Part shown: piece by piece, positions 6,391 to 13,160 of the stretch
Numbering within the stretch: the first letter of the stretch is position 1
Layout of the letters: every line of letters begins with the position of its first letter
Assembly: GCA_003563755.1 (NCBI GenBank)
Contig: PWUB01000096.1
Span: forward strand, 1-14,344
Length of the DNA: 14,344 bases
Origin: Clostridia bacterium
GTDB taxonomy: Bacteria > Bacillota_E > SLMV01 > PUMD01
Direction of reading: 5' to 3'
Program-made: the position numbers and the translations under genes
Notes under the pieces: model-generated
Seen by the model: the letters and a program-made list of their open reading frames with translations, nothing else
What the model was told of the DNA's origin: nothing
The model's database searches: none

Positions 6391-6750
6391 CTACGCTCTG
6401 AGGTCGAGGGCAACGGGTGGTCTCTGACTGACATTCGACGCCGACCTGATACCCGCCCGCATTTCCCCAAGAATGTCTTCCTGTCGACAGTTCAGGCTCC
6501 GCCGTATTCCGCACTCTATGTGTCTTATCTCCCCGAGCATATCCTCGATTTCCCCCAGGGCCTCTGAGTCAATGCTTTCACCCCGGTGGATCCCGGTGAG
6601 TTCGGTCTGGATGACCCCGTGCAGTGCCTCCCTCTCGCCCAACAGCTGAGAGGCTGTTTCCACGTCTTCGTCTCCGATGGTCCTTGCCAGATCTCGAGTA
6701 ATCTCTAAGTACCGGCGAACCAGCGTACATGCAGCATCGATGCCCCTCAT
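6391..6750 (-). CDS. FlgN/FliT-like helical flagellar protein
   Basis: This 119-residue, all-helical protein begins at an ATG that overlaps the fliD stop by 4 nt (ATGA); AGGAG lies about 7 nt upstream inside fliD. The pattern YLEITRDLARTIGDEDVET followed by SQLLGEREALHGVIQ (a helix, an acidic turn, then a LLxERExL helix) is typical of FlgN/FliT-type chaperones, which bind filament cap or hook-associated proteins before export. Its place directly after fliD makes FliD the likely partner. Identity to named families is weak, so a dedicated FliT or FlgN symbol is not given. A second FliT-like gene lies on the other side of fliS. Confidence 0.6.
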   Translation of the reverse strand: MRGIDAACTLVRRYLEITRDLARTIGDEDVETASQLLGEREALHGVIQTELTGIHRGESIDSEALGEIEDMLGEIRHIECGIRRSLNCRQEDILGEMRAGIRSASNVSQRPPVALDLRA

Positions 6751-8420
6751 TGGCCGCTCCTGCTGATGGAGTTCAGGTTCTGTATCTGGGCCTCCAGCCA
6801 CTGGCCCTGGCTGTGCATGGTGGAGAGCATGCTTTCGAGGCCGGCAAACTGCCGGCGCAGACTATCCTCCCGGCGCAGCACCCGCCTTTCGAGAAACTCC
6901 CTGCGATCATCGAAATCCCTCAGCATCCTCTCGTACAGCCGATCCCTCTGCGTGAGAAGGCCGTCGCCCGAGCGGAGGTAGCCGTGTAAGCTGTCGGAGA
7001 GTCGTTGAGCAACCCCCCCGGCCGAGTGTTCAGTCGCGGATGCCCCGAAGACCTCATGGACTGCGTCGGAGTCCGCCTCCAGGGCCGCGCGAAGCGCCGC
7101 CTCATCCAGAGACATCAGGCCGTGCCGGTCCACCTGGATCCCCAGCTGGGCGACCTGGGTGAAGCCGCTGCCCTCGTGCTGTACGGGCGAGGTGACAAGT
7201 TGTCTCAGCCTGGTCTGCAACCTCATCAACGTACCATCACCCTGAAGGATCCCGGCCCGGGCTCCGAGCTGGCCGAGGTAACCCTGCACGGCATTGTACC
7301 CGTCGACGAAGTCCCGGACGGCCGCCAGTGAACGCTCATCATCCCTGGATACGTGAAGGGTGATGGGTGTGCCCACGGAAGCCCCCAGGAGGTTGATGCT
7401 CACCCCCTCGATAACGTGGTCTATACCTGCGTTGACCGTCGTTGTCACCTCGAGGCCGTCGATGGTGAAGTGCCCGTCGGCGGGCGCTGATACCTCGCGG
7501 GCGACGGAACACGCTGACAATACCAGGGTATCGTCCCCCAGCGTCGCCACAACGGTTCCGGAGTGAACGGGCGATTCGAAGATAAACTCAGCATCCTCCA
7601 TCTCGGCACCCTCCAGCTCCGACACTTGCACTGCCGCAGTCAGGGGAACGTATGCCGAGCCGTCCACGCTGAGAGCAACCACCCCCTCCTCCCCGTGCAG
7701 GGCATAGCGGTATTCGCTTCCGGCAACCTCAACCGGTTCGGCCAGCTGAGAGGCAGTGTAGGGTATCCCTTCGTCCGACGCGGCAATCGCCCCGACGGCC
7801 TCATCCGTGGTCTCAACCACAGCCACAACCTCCGTCATGATTCCCAGCTGGACAAGAATGCCCTCGGGACCGTCTTCAATCTGCAGACGCCCGGAGTATC
7901 CGGAGGTGTCGCTGGTGACAACCAGGCGGTTGTCGATGATCGAGGCCGCCGCACCCACGTCGGAGGCGTTGATCAAATCACGGATTCCCGACAGCGAGCT
8001 GTCCTCCCCCACCTCCATGACGGTGCCATCTATGTTAAAGGACCCGGACAGGCCCAGGGGGTCAACAGCGGAAGCAAAGCGCGCCGAGGCTACTCGGTGC
8101 GCCCGGGCCAGCTGGAGCACCTCTATCTCGTAGGTGTTCTGGGCAGCCGAAGGATCGGCGGAGGCGCTGAGAAGGTCCTCACGGGACGAGACGGCGGTGC
8201 GGCCGGCGAAGGTAACGCTGTCGCGGAGGCCTCCCAGGGTACTGTCCAGTTGAGAAAGCATCATGTTGACCTTCTGCCAGGCCTCGCGCTCGGCCACCTT
8301 GGCATTGACCCTGGCCGCCAGCTGCCGGATCGGTGCCCGCTCCAGGTGAAGTAGGCTGGCTATGATCTCCTCTGTATCAAGACCGGAGGCAAGCCCCCCG
8401 AAGGATACGCCCGATATCAT
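6747..8420 (-). CDS. fliD: Flagellar filament cap protein FliD (hook-associated protein 2)
   Basis: FliD forms the cap at the filament tip and folds incoming flagellin. The N-terminal domain is plain: ISGVSFGGLASGLDTEEIIASLLHLERAPIRQL, with helices through residue 75. The C-terminal domain is also clear: VRDFVDGYNAVQGYLGQL, TQVAQLGIQVDRHGLMSLDEAALRAAL, and a terminal helix pair (YERMLRDFDDRREFLERRV and a segment near the end ESMLSTMHSQGQWLEAQI). Between them, about residues 100-350 form the variable, surface-exposed strand-rich domains. At 557 residues it is slightly long for Bacillota FliD. ATG 8420 has GAGGTGA about 6 nt upstream, and the gene starts 11 nt after flaG. It overlaps the next gene by 4 nt. 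Confidence 0.97.
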   Translation of the reverse strand: MISGVSFGGLASGLDTEEIIASLLHLERAPIRQLAARVNAKVAEREAWQKVNMMLSQLDSTLGGLRDSVTFAGRTAVSSREDLLSASADPSAAQNTYEIEVLQLARAHRVASARFASAVDPLGLSGSFNIDGTVMEVGEDSSLSGIRDLINASDVGAAASIIDNRLVVTSDTSGYSGRLQIEDGPEGILVQLGIMTEVVAVVETTDEAVGAIAASDEGIPYTASQLAEPVEVAGSEYRYALHGEEGVVALSVDGSAYVPLTAAVQVSELEGAEMEDAEFIFESPVHSGTVVATLGDDTLVLSACSVAREVSAPADGHFTIDGLEVTTTVNAGIDHVIEGVSINLLGASVGTPITLHVSRDDERSLAAVRDFVDGYNAVQGYLGQLGARAGILQGDGTLMRLQTRLRQLVTSPVQHEGSGFTQVAQLGIQVDRHGLMSLDEAALRAALEADSDAVHEVFGASATEHSAGGVAQRLSDSLHGYLRSGDGLLTQRDRLYERMLRDFDDRREFLERRVLRREDSLRRQFAGLESMLSTMHSQGQWLEAQIQNLNSISRSGQ

Positions 8421-8431
8421 CTGATGTCACC

Positions 8432-8788
8432 TCAGATCCTCTCATCGATGATGAGTCCGACCATTTCCTCGATGTGCGCCGCCAGTTTGAGAACCTCCTC
8501 CGGGGGGATCTCCCGGAGCACCTCCTCCGTCTCGGCATCGACTACCCGGACGATGAGGCGCTCCGTCGACTCGTGGATTCTGAACCTCAACCTCTTATCA
8601 AAGGTGCGTAGAGTCTCGTTCAATCGGTGCACGTGACCTTCGATGCATTCTCGGCTGTCGCCGGCGGCGCGGGCCTTCGGAATCGCCGGGCGAGGGGAGC
8701 CACGCTCAGTGCGGCGGGCATCGTCCTCACGGGGGAGCCCTTCGGTGGCCCGGGTTCTTCTGCTGATGTCCACTCGCTCGATCCGCAT
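8432..8788 (-). CDS. flaG: FlaG family flagellar protein
   Basis: The C-terminal half carries the FlaG domain: VHRLNETLRTFDKRLRFRIHE, RLIVRVVDAETEEVLREIPPEEVLKLAAHIEEMVG and a final LIIDERI. The typical family sequence reads F.V.e.t.rlvVkVvD..TgEVIREIPPEe.L.l...l.e..GLi.D. FlaG is thought to influence filament length; its molecular action is unclear. The first 50 residues are Arg/Glu-rich and likely disordered. The frame can begin at GTG 8797, but ATG 8788 is preferred because GAGAGG lies 8 nt upstream (118 residues). It sits between fliC and fliD as in B. subtilis (yvyC). Confidence 0.93.
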   Translation of the reverse strand: MRIERVDISRRTRATEGLPREDDARRTERGSPRPAIPKARAAGDSRECIEGHVHRLNETLRTFDKRLRFRIHESTERLIVRVVDAETEEVLREIPPEEVLKLAAHIEEMVGLIIDERI

Positions 8789-8800
8789 GTAAAGCACCTC

Positions 8801-8863
8801 TCTGAATCAGGAGCAGGTCACCTGGCATACCGGTGACCCGCCCCGCGATGTGCAGCATTCAGA
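8801..8863 (-). other. Nested stem-loops between fliC and flaG
   Basis: An inner inverted repeat GGTCACC/GGTGACC (8816-8822 and 8832-8838, 9-nt loop) is enclosed by an outer one TCTGAAT/ATTCAGA (8801-8807 and 8857-8863). In the minus-strand transcript the outer stem touches the flaG ribosome binding site. No U-run follows. It could stabilise the abundant fliC message or limit read-through to flaG. Confidence 0.45.
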
Positions 8864-8872
8864 AGTGTGGAT

Positions 8873-9697
8873 CTAGCCCAGCAGCTGCAGCACTGCCTGG
8901 GGAGCCATGTTTGCCTGCGCCAGCATGGCAACACCGGCCTGGGTCAGGATCTGGTTCTTGGTGAACTCCATCATCTCGGCCGCCATGTCGACGTCCCTGA
9001 TCCTCGACTCGGCGCCTGTGAGGTTCTCCGCCGCCACCTCCAGGTTGGTGATGGTGTGCTCCAGGCGGTTCTGCACCGCACCCAGGGTGGACCGCTGGCT
9101 GGATACGTCATCTATGGCCGCGGAGATGGCGGTGATGGCAGCGCCAGCATCCTCGGCAACATTAACCATGTCGATGCCAAGTTCGCTCGCGCTCATATCG
9201 TCGATTCCGACCACTATGGACTGACCTGCGTTGGCCCCTATGTGGATGGTCAGGCCCTCACCCTCACCTTCCAAGGTGAGACTTCCGTCCAGCAGTGTCT
9301 TCTGGTTGAACTCGGTGTTGTTGGCTATGCGGTCCAGCTCCTCGACCAACTCGGTGATCTCCTCCTGCAGCGTCGCCACGTCACCCGCTTCGTAGGTTTC
9401 CGTCGCCGCCTGCACCGCCAGCTCCCGCATCCGCTGCAGGATGGCGTGGGTCTCGTTCAATGCTCCCTCGGCGGTCTGTATCAGCGAGATCCCGTCCTGG
9501 GCGTTGCGTACCGCCTGCCCGATACCCCGGATCTGGCTGCGCATCTTCTCGGAGATGGCCAGCCCCGCGGCGTCGTCGGCGGCCCTGTTGATGCGGAATC
9601 CCGAAGACAGGCGCTCTAGTGACCTCGACATCGCGCGGTTGGTAGTGTTAAGATTCCGGTAGGCGTTCAAGGACTCAATGTTGGTCTGAATCCTCAT
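8873..9697 (-). CDS. fliC: Flagellin, minimal D0-D1 type
   Basis: Flagellin is the filament subunit, exported by the flagellar type III apparatus and capped by FliD. The N-terminal helices are standard (MRIQTNIESLNAYRNL, SLERLSSGFRINRAADDAAG, ILQRMRELAVQAA), as is the C-terminal region (GAVQNRLEHTITNLE, ESRIRDVDMAAEMMEF, and the ending ANMAPQAVLQLLG). Only about 274 residues, so the outer D2/D3 domains are missing and a short strand-rich bridge joins the two halves; this is common in Clostridia. The first ATG of the run (9706) abuts AGGAGG (9707-9712), while ATG 9697 is 9 nt away, so translation begins at MRIQTN. A sigma-28 promoter lies about 100 nt upstream. No csrA or fliW follows, unlike B. 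subtilis. Confidence 0.97.
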   Translation of the reverse strand: MRIQTNIESLNAYRNLNTTNRAMSRSLERLSSGFRINRAADDAAGLAISEKMRSQIRGIGQAVRNAQDGISLIQTAEGALNETHAILQRMRELAVQAATETYEAGDVATLQEEITELVEELDRIANNTEFNQKTLLDGSLTLEGEGEGLTIHIGANAGQSIVVGIDDMSASELGIDMVNVAEDAGAAITAISAAIDDVSSQRSTLGAVQNRLEHTITNLEVAAENLTGAESRIRDVDMAAEMMEFTKNQILTQAGVAMLAQANMAPQAVLQLLG

Positions 9698-9706
9698 CGT
9701 CATCAT

Positions 9707-9712
9707 CCTCCT
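9707..9712 (-). promoter_or_regulatory. Ribosome binding site of fliC that decides its start
   Basis: A perfect AGGAGG on the minus strand is followed by ATG ATG ACG ATG. The spacing of 9 nt selects the third ATG (9697), giving the usual MRIxTN flagellin N-terminus. Confidence 0.85.
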
Positions 9713-9729
9713 AAGTGGTTTTGTGGCGC

Positions 9730-9775
9730 TGACGCCGCGGTATCGGCTGCTTCCGTACTCGGGACTGCGGCGTCA
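9730..9775 (-). other. Stem-loop in the fliC 5' leader
   Basis: TGACGCCGC (9730-9738) and GCGGCGTCA (9767-9775) are perfect complements enclosing 28 nt. In the fliC transcript the hairpin lies about 17 nt upstream of the ribosome binding site and occupies much of the leader. It may stabilise the flagellin mRNA or bind a regulator; neither is shown. Confidence 0.5.
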
Positions 9776-9797
9776 TCGCTTCTCTCCCTCACCATTA

Positions 9798-9824
9798 CTA
9801 TCGGCATACCGCCAGGAAACTTTA
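9798..9824 (-). promoter_or_regulatory. Sigma-28 (SigD/FliA-type) promoter of fliC
   Basis: On the minus strand TAAA (9821-9824) and GCCGATAG (9798-9805) are separated by exactly 15 nt, which matches the known sigma-28 consensus TAAA-N15-GCCGATAA with one difference at the last base. The start of transcription would be near 9791, leaving a leader of about 95 nt. Late-class flagellin expression under the flagellar sigma factor is expected. Confidence 0.9.
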
Positions 9825-10245
9825 GCGGAATATGTAATGCTCAGACCCCTTCCCGCAGACCAACTTCGGTTACGGTATCTCTCGGCCTCCAAGGACGTGT
9901 GGCGCGGCAGGAGCATGCCGCACTGTTCTGCTGCCAAGACAACAGTAACGATAAACTGCTCCAGCATCTCGTTGAGTACGGGATCTCGTCCACGAGCGTG
10001 GAGGGGCTCCGAGGGCGGGAGTTCGAGCGTCCAAGGAGCCGTCTGCTGACTACCTTTCCGGCGGAGTCGGATTCGGGGGGTGCCCGGTGGTAGGCCAAGG
10101 GCGTCCGGATACAACCCGAACGCGGGGCGGGACTGCCCGAAGCTCCAGGCATCCCGACGATATCCAAAGCCGCATCCCACGTTACACAGATAGCGCGGGG
10201 ACCCCGGCCCAGTGTTAGAGACCCGTATGACCCGGGCGGCACGCA
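9825..10245. other. Divergent intergenic stretch without a supported gene
   Basis: This stretch of about 420 bp separates the fliC and tetR promoters. Open frames exist on both strands (the longest would run 10273-9773 on the minus strand), but they are Arg/Ser/Pro-rich, lack a ribosome binding site, show no familiar domain, and the longest reads through the fliC promoter. Visible structure: the palindrome TCCACGAGCGTGGA (9989-10002), ACTGTT/AACAGT repeats near 9920-9945, GGCTCC/GGAGCC near 10005-10040 and CGGGGACCCCG near 10195-10206. No tRNA or recognised riboswitch was found. Confidence 0.6.
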
Positions 10246-10274
10246 TTGACCACCTGGTCCGGGTGGTGTACACT
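10246..10274 (+). promoter_or_regulatory. Sigma-A-like promoter of the tetR-efflux operon
   Basis: TTGACC (10246-10251) and TACACT (10269-10274) are 17 nt apart, matching the -35 at 5/6 and the -10 at 4/6. Transcription would begin near 10281, within a few bases of the operator-like repeat and about 40 nt before the tetR start. Confidence 0.7.
10249..10267. repeat. Inverted repeat inside the tetR promoter spacer
   Basis: ACCACC and GGTGGT arms (10249-10254 and 10262-10267) flank 7 nt and lie mostly between the -35 and -10 boxes. It may be a second regulator site or chance. Confidence 0.35.
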
Positions 10275-10281
10275 ACATCTC

Positions 10282-10297
10282 GACTGACCAGTCAGTC
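10282..10297. promoter_or_regulatory. Candidate TetR-family operator
   Basis: GACTGACCAGTCAGTC consists of two perfect 7-bp arms around a CA centre, the length and symmetry typical of TetR-family operators. It covers the predicted transcription start and lies 25 nt before the tetR start codon, so a bound dimer would block the whole operon. Autorepression by the adjacent TetR protein is the simplest reading. Confidence 0.7.
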
Positions 10298-10322
10298 CAT
10301 TCCATCGACGGGGAAGGATACA

Positions 10323-10931
10323 GTGAACACACCGGAGAGGATTCTTCAGGTAGCGATGCGGCTTTTCGCAAAGAACGGCTATCACTCCTGCACCGTGGAC
10401 GACATTGCCCGCGAGGCGGGGGTGGCGAAGGGGACCGTCTACTGGCACTTCTCGAGCAAGGAAAGCCTATTTGAGGCTCTCCTGGAGCACATTCTCCGCC
10501 AGTACATAAACCAGTTGAAGGCGATCGTGAACACCGATGCTTCTGTCCTGGCCCAGCTCCGGGAGATCGTGCTCATGCGGACCCGGTTTGTCGAGACGAA
10601 CCCTCACTTTCAAGACCTCATGCTGAGCCTCTGGGAACAGGGTGTTACTGCCGAATGTCGCCGCAGACTGCTCGGCTGGCGCCGGCAGCATCACCGGGTC
10701 ATATCAGATCTCATGCGAAAGGGAGTCGGCACCGGTGAGCTGGCGATGAGATCACCCGAGCTGGCTGCCAAGGCCTTCGTGGGAATGGTTGATGAGCTGA
10801 TGCTGCACTGCACAGAGAGCCAGCACGACGACCTGGTGGAATCTGTGATGGAGTTTTTGGTACACGGCATTACAAGAAGACAAGACCCGGAAGCTGAGGA
10901 GGTTGAGGAATGCGTAAACGGAAATGGCTGA
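10323..10931 (+). CDS. TetR/AcrR family transcriptional repressor
   Basis: The N-terminal DNA-binding domain is typical: RILQVAMRLFAKNGYHSCTVDDIAREAGVAKGTVYWHFSSKESLFEALL at about residues 6-54, with the helix-turn-helix at DDIAREAGVAKGTVYWHF. The remaining 145 residues form the helical ligand and dimer domain (MRTRFVETNPHFQDLMLSLW, LAAKAFVGMVDELMLHC). The longest frame begins at 10212, upstream of the promoter, so GTG 10323, preceded by GGGGAAGGA, is chosen (202 residues), and the family begins right there. It probably senses an exporter substrate and regulates the downstream efflux genes and itself through the 10282-10297 site. The last 22 nt overlap the adaptor gene, and its 3' end provides that gene's ribosome binding site. 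Confidence 0.95.
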   Translation: MNTPERILQVAMRLFAKNGYHSCTVDDIAREAGVAKGTVYWHFSSKESLFEALLEHILRQYINQLKAIVNTDASVLAQLREIVLMRTRFVETNPHFQDLMLSLWEQGVTAECRRRLLGWRRQHHRVISDLMRKGVGTGELAMRSPELAAKAFVGMVDELMLHCTESQHDDLVESVMEFLVHGITRRQDPEAEEVEECVNGNG

Positions 10932-12448
10932 TACCGCTTCTCGTCCTGGTCTTAATTATCGGCGGCCTGGGCTACCTCCGCGCCAGGGCGCAGCTGCAGG
11001 CAGCAGGATCCCAGCAGTACGTGACCGACTTCGCCCGCATCGGCCACGTGGTGGCAACCGTATCGGGTTCAGGGCACCTGGAATCTCGACAGAGCCGGAG
11101 CGTTGCGGCACGCGTGGGCGGGGAGGTCGTGAGCATCGACGTGTCCGTCGGTGACCAGGTACACCCCGGCGACGAGCTGATCGTCCTCGTCAACGAGGAC
11201 GTTCAGTATCAATACGAACGGAGCCAGCTGGATCTTCAGTCTGCCCGGCTTTCCCTGAGAGACCTACTCGGCGTGGGACCGGATGATCCCCTGCCCGATG
11301 ATCTTTTCAGGGCCACCAGCATAGAAGCTCCAGCGTCAGGCAGGCTCCGGAACCTGGGGGTGGCCGAGGGTGACCGCGTGACCACCGGAATGCTCGTCGC
11401 TGAGATCGCCGACGACAGCCGCGCCCACCTGTTGGTAAGGGTCACACCGGCGGAATCGGACCAGATAGAAAGGGGAAGCGAAGCCACGGTGTATCTGCAC
11501 CAGTTTGCGGGATCGCACATCGGGGTGGTACATGAAGTGGCCCCCGAACCCGTACCGGAGGAGCATGTGGCCATGGTGCGCGTCACAGTCATCATCGATA
11601 ACCCGGCGGGTCTTCTTCGAGGCGGCCACACGGCGGATGTCAGCTTCGCGAGCGGTGCAATACAGCGGAGGGGCGAGATCGTGGATCCGCCGACCGTTCG
11701 AGTGCACGCCGAAATCAGCGGTAGGGTGGAGAGTGTGCTCGCTGATGAGGGTCAGCGTGTGCAGGCCGGGCGTGGGTTGATCACCATTGCCTCTCCCTCG
11801 TACTCCATCGCAGTCACCCAGCAGATGCTCAGGGTTAGGCAGTCCGAAATGGCCCTGGATAGGAACCGCAGGGCCCTCGATGACCTCACGGTGACCGCCC
11901 CCATACAGGGAGAAATCTCGCAGGTCATGGTCAAACGCGGCGACACCATCAGCGCGGGTACCCCCCTGCTGTCAATCTCCGATCGACGTTCGTTCCGGGT
12001 TACCATCGAAGTCGATGAGCTTGAGATCGATCCGGTGGTAGAAGGACTCATGACCCAGGTAGCATACGAGTCCCTACCCTGGTTAAGGATGGAGGGCGAA
12101 GTCATCTCCATTGCACAGGTGGCAGTCATAGCGGGAGGTGTAGCGTCGTATCCCGTCGAGATTCATATACCGCCTCATCCCCAGCTCAGGGAGGGTATGA
12201 CCGCCAGCGCGGAAATCGAGGTGGCCCGAAGGACGGACGTTCTGGTGGTTCCGGCCGAGGCCGTTATCACTGCCGACGGGGAGAGTACCGTTCGCGTGGT
12301 GACGGAGGACGGGCTGGAAAACCGGCAGGTGGAGACGGGGCTTTCGGACGGTGCCGTCACTGAGATTCTTTCTGGGCTGAACGAGGGTGAGGAAGTGGTC
12401 ATAGCCCTCGTAAGCAGGGGCACCATCCCCTTCATAGGACAGAGGTGA
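10910..12448 (+). CDS. Efflux adaptor (HlyD/MacA type) with tandem lipoyl domains
   Basis: The 512-residue protein has a basic start and one membrane anchor (residues 6-23), then an extracellular body. Unusually it carries four lipoyl half-motifs. The first pair is at about 64-95 (ARVGGEVVSIDVSVGDQVHPG) and 137-168 (IEAPASGRLRNLGVAEGDRV), joined by a short helical hairpin. The second pair is at about 263-292 (VHAEISGRVESVLADEGQRV) and 324-352 (VTAPIQGEISQVMVKRGDTI), again with a short helical link (MLRVRQSEMALDRNRRAL). A beta-barrel and membrane-proximal region follow (PQLREGMTASAEIEV, VVPAEAVITADGESTVRVV). Typical adaptors have one such pair. AGGAGG 7 nt before ATG 10910 supports the start. 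It works with the ATPase and permease that follow by 7 nt and by overlap. The short hairpins fit a host without a TolC duct. Confidence 0.9.
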   Translation: MRKRKWLIPLLVLVLIIGGLGYLRARAQLQAAGSQQYVTDFARIGHVVATVSGSGHLESRQSRSVAARVGGEVVSIDVSVGDQVHPGDELIVLVNEDVQYQYERSQLDLQSARLSLRDLLGVGPDDPLPDDLFRATSIEAPASGRLRNLGVAEGDRVTTGMLVAEIADDSRAHLLVRVTPAESDQIERGSEATVYLHQFAGSHIGVVHEVAPEPVPEEHVAMVRVTVIIDNPAGLLRGGHTADVSFASGAIQRRGEIVDPPTVRVHAEISGRVESVLADEGQRVQAGRGLITIASPSYSIAVTQQMLRVRQSEMALDRNRRALDDLTVTAPIQGEISQVMVKRGDTISAGTPLLSISDRRSFRVTIEVDELEIDPVVEGLMTQVAYESLPWLRMEGEVISIAQVAVIAGGVASYPVEIHIPPHPQLREGMTASAEIEVARRTDVLVVPAEAVITADGESTVRVVTEDGLENRQVETGLSDGAVTEILSGLNEGEEVVIALVSRGTIPFIGQR

Positions 12449-12455
12449 CGGTCCG

Positions 12456-13160
12456 ATGCAAGCGGTCATAGACCTACGGGACATTCACCGTATCTACGAC
12501 ATGGGTGAAGTTGAAGTCCACGCGCTGCGCGGTGTGAGCTTCGAAGTACAGCGTCGTGAGATGGTCGCTATCATGGGTCCGTCCGGTTCCGGCAAGTCCA
12601 CGCTGATGCACATCATCGGTTGCCTGGACCGTCCTACCTCCGGTGAATATCTCCTGGAAGGTAGGGACGTGGGATCGCAGAGCGACGACGACCTGGCACG
12701 GCTCCGCAACCGGTACCTCGGGTTTGTTTTCCAGGACTTCAACCTGCTTCCTTCGCTGACGGCCGTCGAGAACGTGATCCTTCCCCTCACCTACCGTCCC
12801 ATGAGTTCGAGAGAGCGGGTGCAGCGGGCCGAGGATGCCCTTGGGCGGGTGGGGTTGGCCGACCGCATGCATCACCGTCCCAATCAGCTCTCGGGCGGGC
12901 AGCAGCAGAGAGTGGCCATTGCCCGCAGCCTTTCCACCGATCCCTCCCTGCTCCTCGCCGACGAACCCACGGGAAACCTGGACAGCGTGGCCCAGGAAGA
13001 GCTGATGCAGCTGATACAGGGCCTCAACAAGGGCGGCATGACCGTCATCGTGGTGACCCATGAAGATGATGTGGCTGCCCACTGCCGCCGCGTGATCCGC
13101 CTCTTCGACGGTGAGATGGTTGATGATCAGCTCGGCCCCGGAGAGGGGGGCGCCCGTTGA
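12456..13160 (+). CDS. MacB/LolD-type ABC transporter ATPase
   Basis: All ABC motifs are intact: Walker A GPSGSGKST (41-49), Q-loop Gln 93 in FVFQDFNLLPSLT, signature LSGGQQQR (145-152), Walker B SLLLADEP (164-171) with the D-loop GNLDS, and the switch His 202 in VVTHED. The 234-residue length and the sequence around SGKSTLMHIIGCLDRPTSG are typical of the MacB/LolD/FtsE branch, whose members power mechanotransmission rather than direct substrate passage. It starts 7 nt after the adaptor stop (AGAGGTGA as ribosome binding site) and overlaps the permease by 4 nt. As a dimer it should drive the permease encoded next. Confidence 0.97.
   Translation: MQAVIDLRDIHRIYDMGEVEVHALRGVSFEVQRREMVAIMGPSGSGKSTLMHIIGCLDRPTSGEYLLEGRDVGSQSDDDLARLRNRYLGFVFQDFNLLPSLTAVENVILPLTYRPMSSRERVQRAEDALGRVGLADRMHHRPNQLSGGQQQRVAIARSLSTDPSLLLADEPTGNLDSVAQEELMQLIQGLNKGGMTVIVVTHEDDVAAHCRRVIRLFDGEMVDDQLGPGEGGAR

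Noticed and set aside
7563..8354. Plus-strand open frame of 263 codons antisense to fliD
   Set aside because: It is a mirror frame of GC-rich codons in a certain fliD gene, with a His/Gly/Arg-rich product and no ribosome binding site.
8867..9619. Plus-strand open frame of 250 codons antisense to fliC
   Set aside because: It is a shadow of the flagellin gene; the product is a low-complexity mix of His, Leu and Gly without a known domain.
9741..9747. Second GCCGATA on the minus strand as a further sigma-28 promoter
   Set aside because: No TAAA stands 15 nt upstream; the bases there are GC-rich, and the site lies in the loop of the leader hairpin.
10021..10027. GTTCGAG as a tRNA T-loop
   Set aside because: The flanks do not pair into a 5-bp T stem, and no acceptor, D or anticodon arm can be placed around it.
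9773..10273. Minus-strand open frame of 166 codons upstream of fliC
   Set aside because: It runs through the fliC sigma-28 promoter, begins inside the tetR promoter, has no ribosome binding site and an Arg/Ser/Pro-rich product with no recognisable domain.
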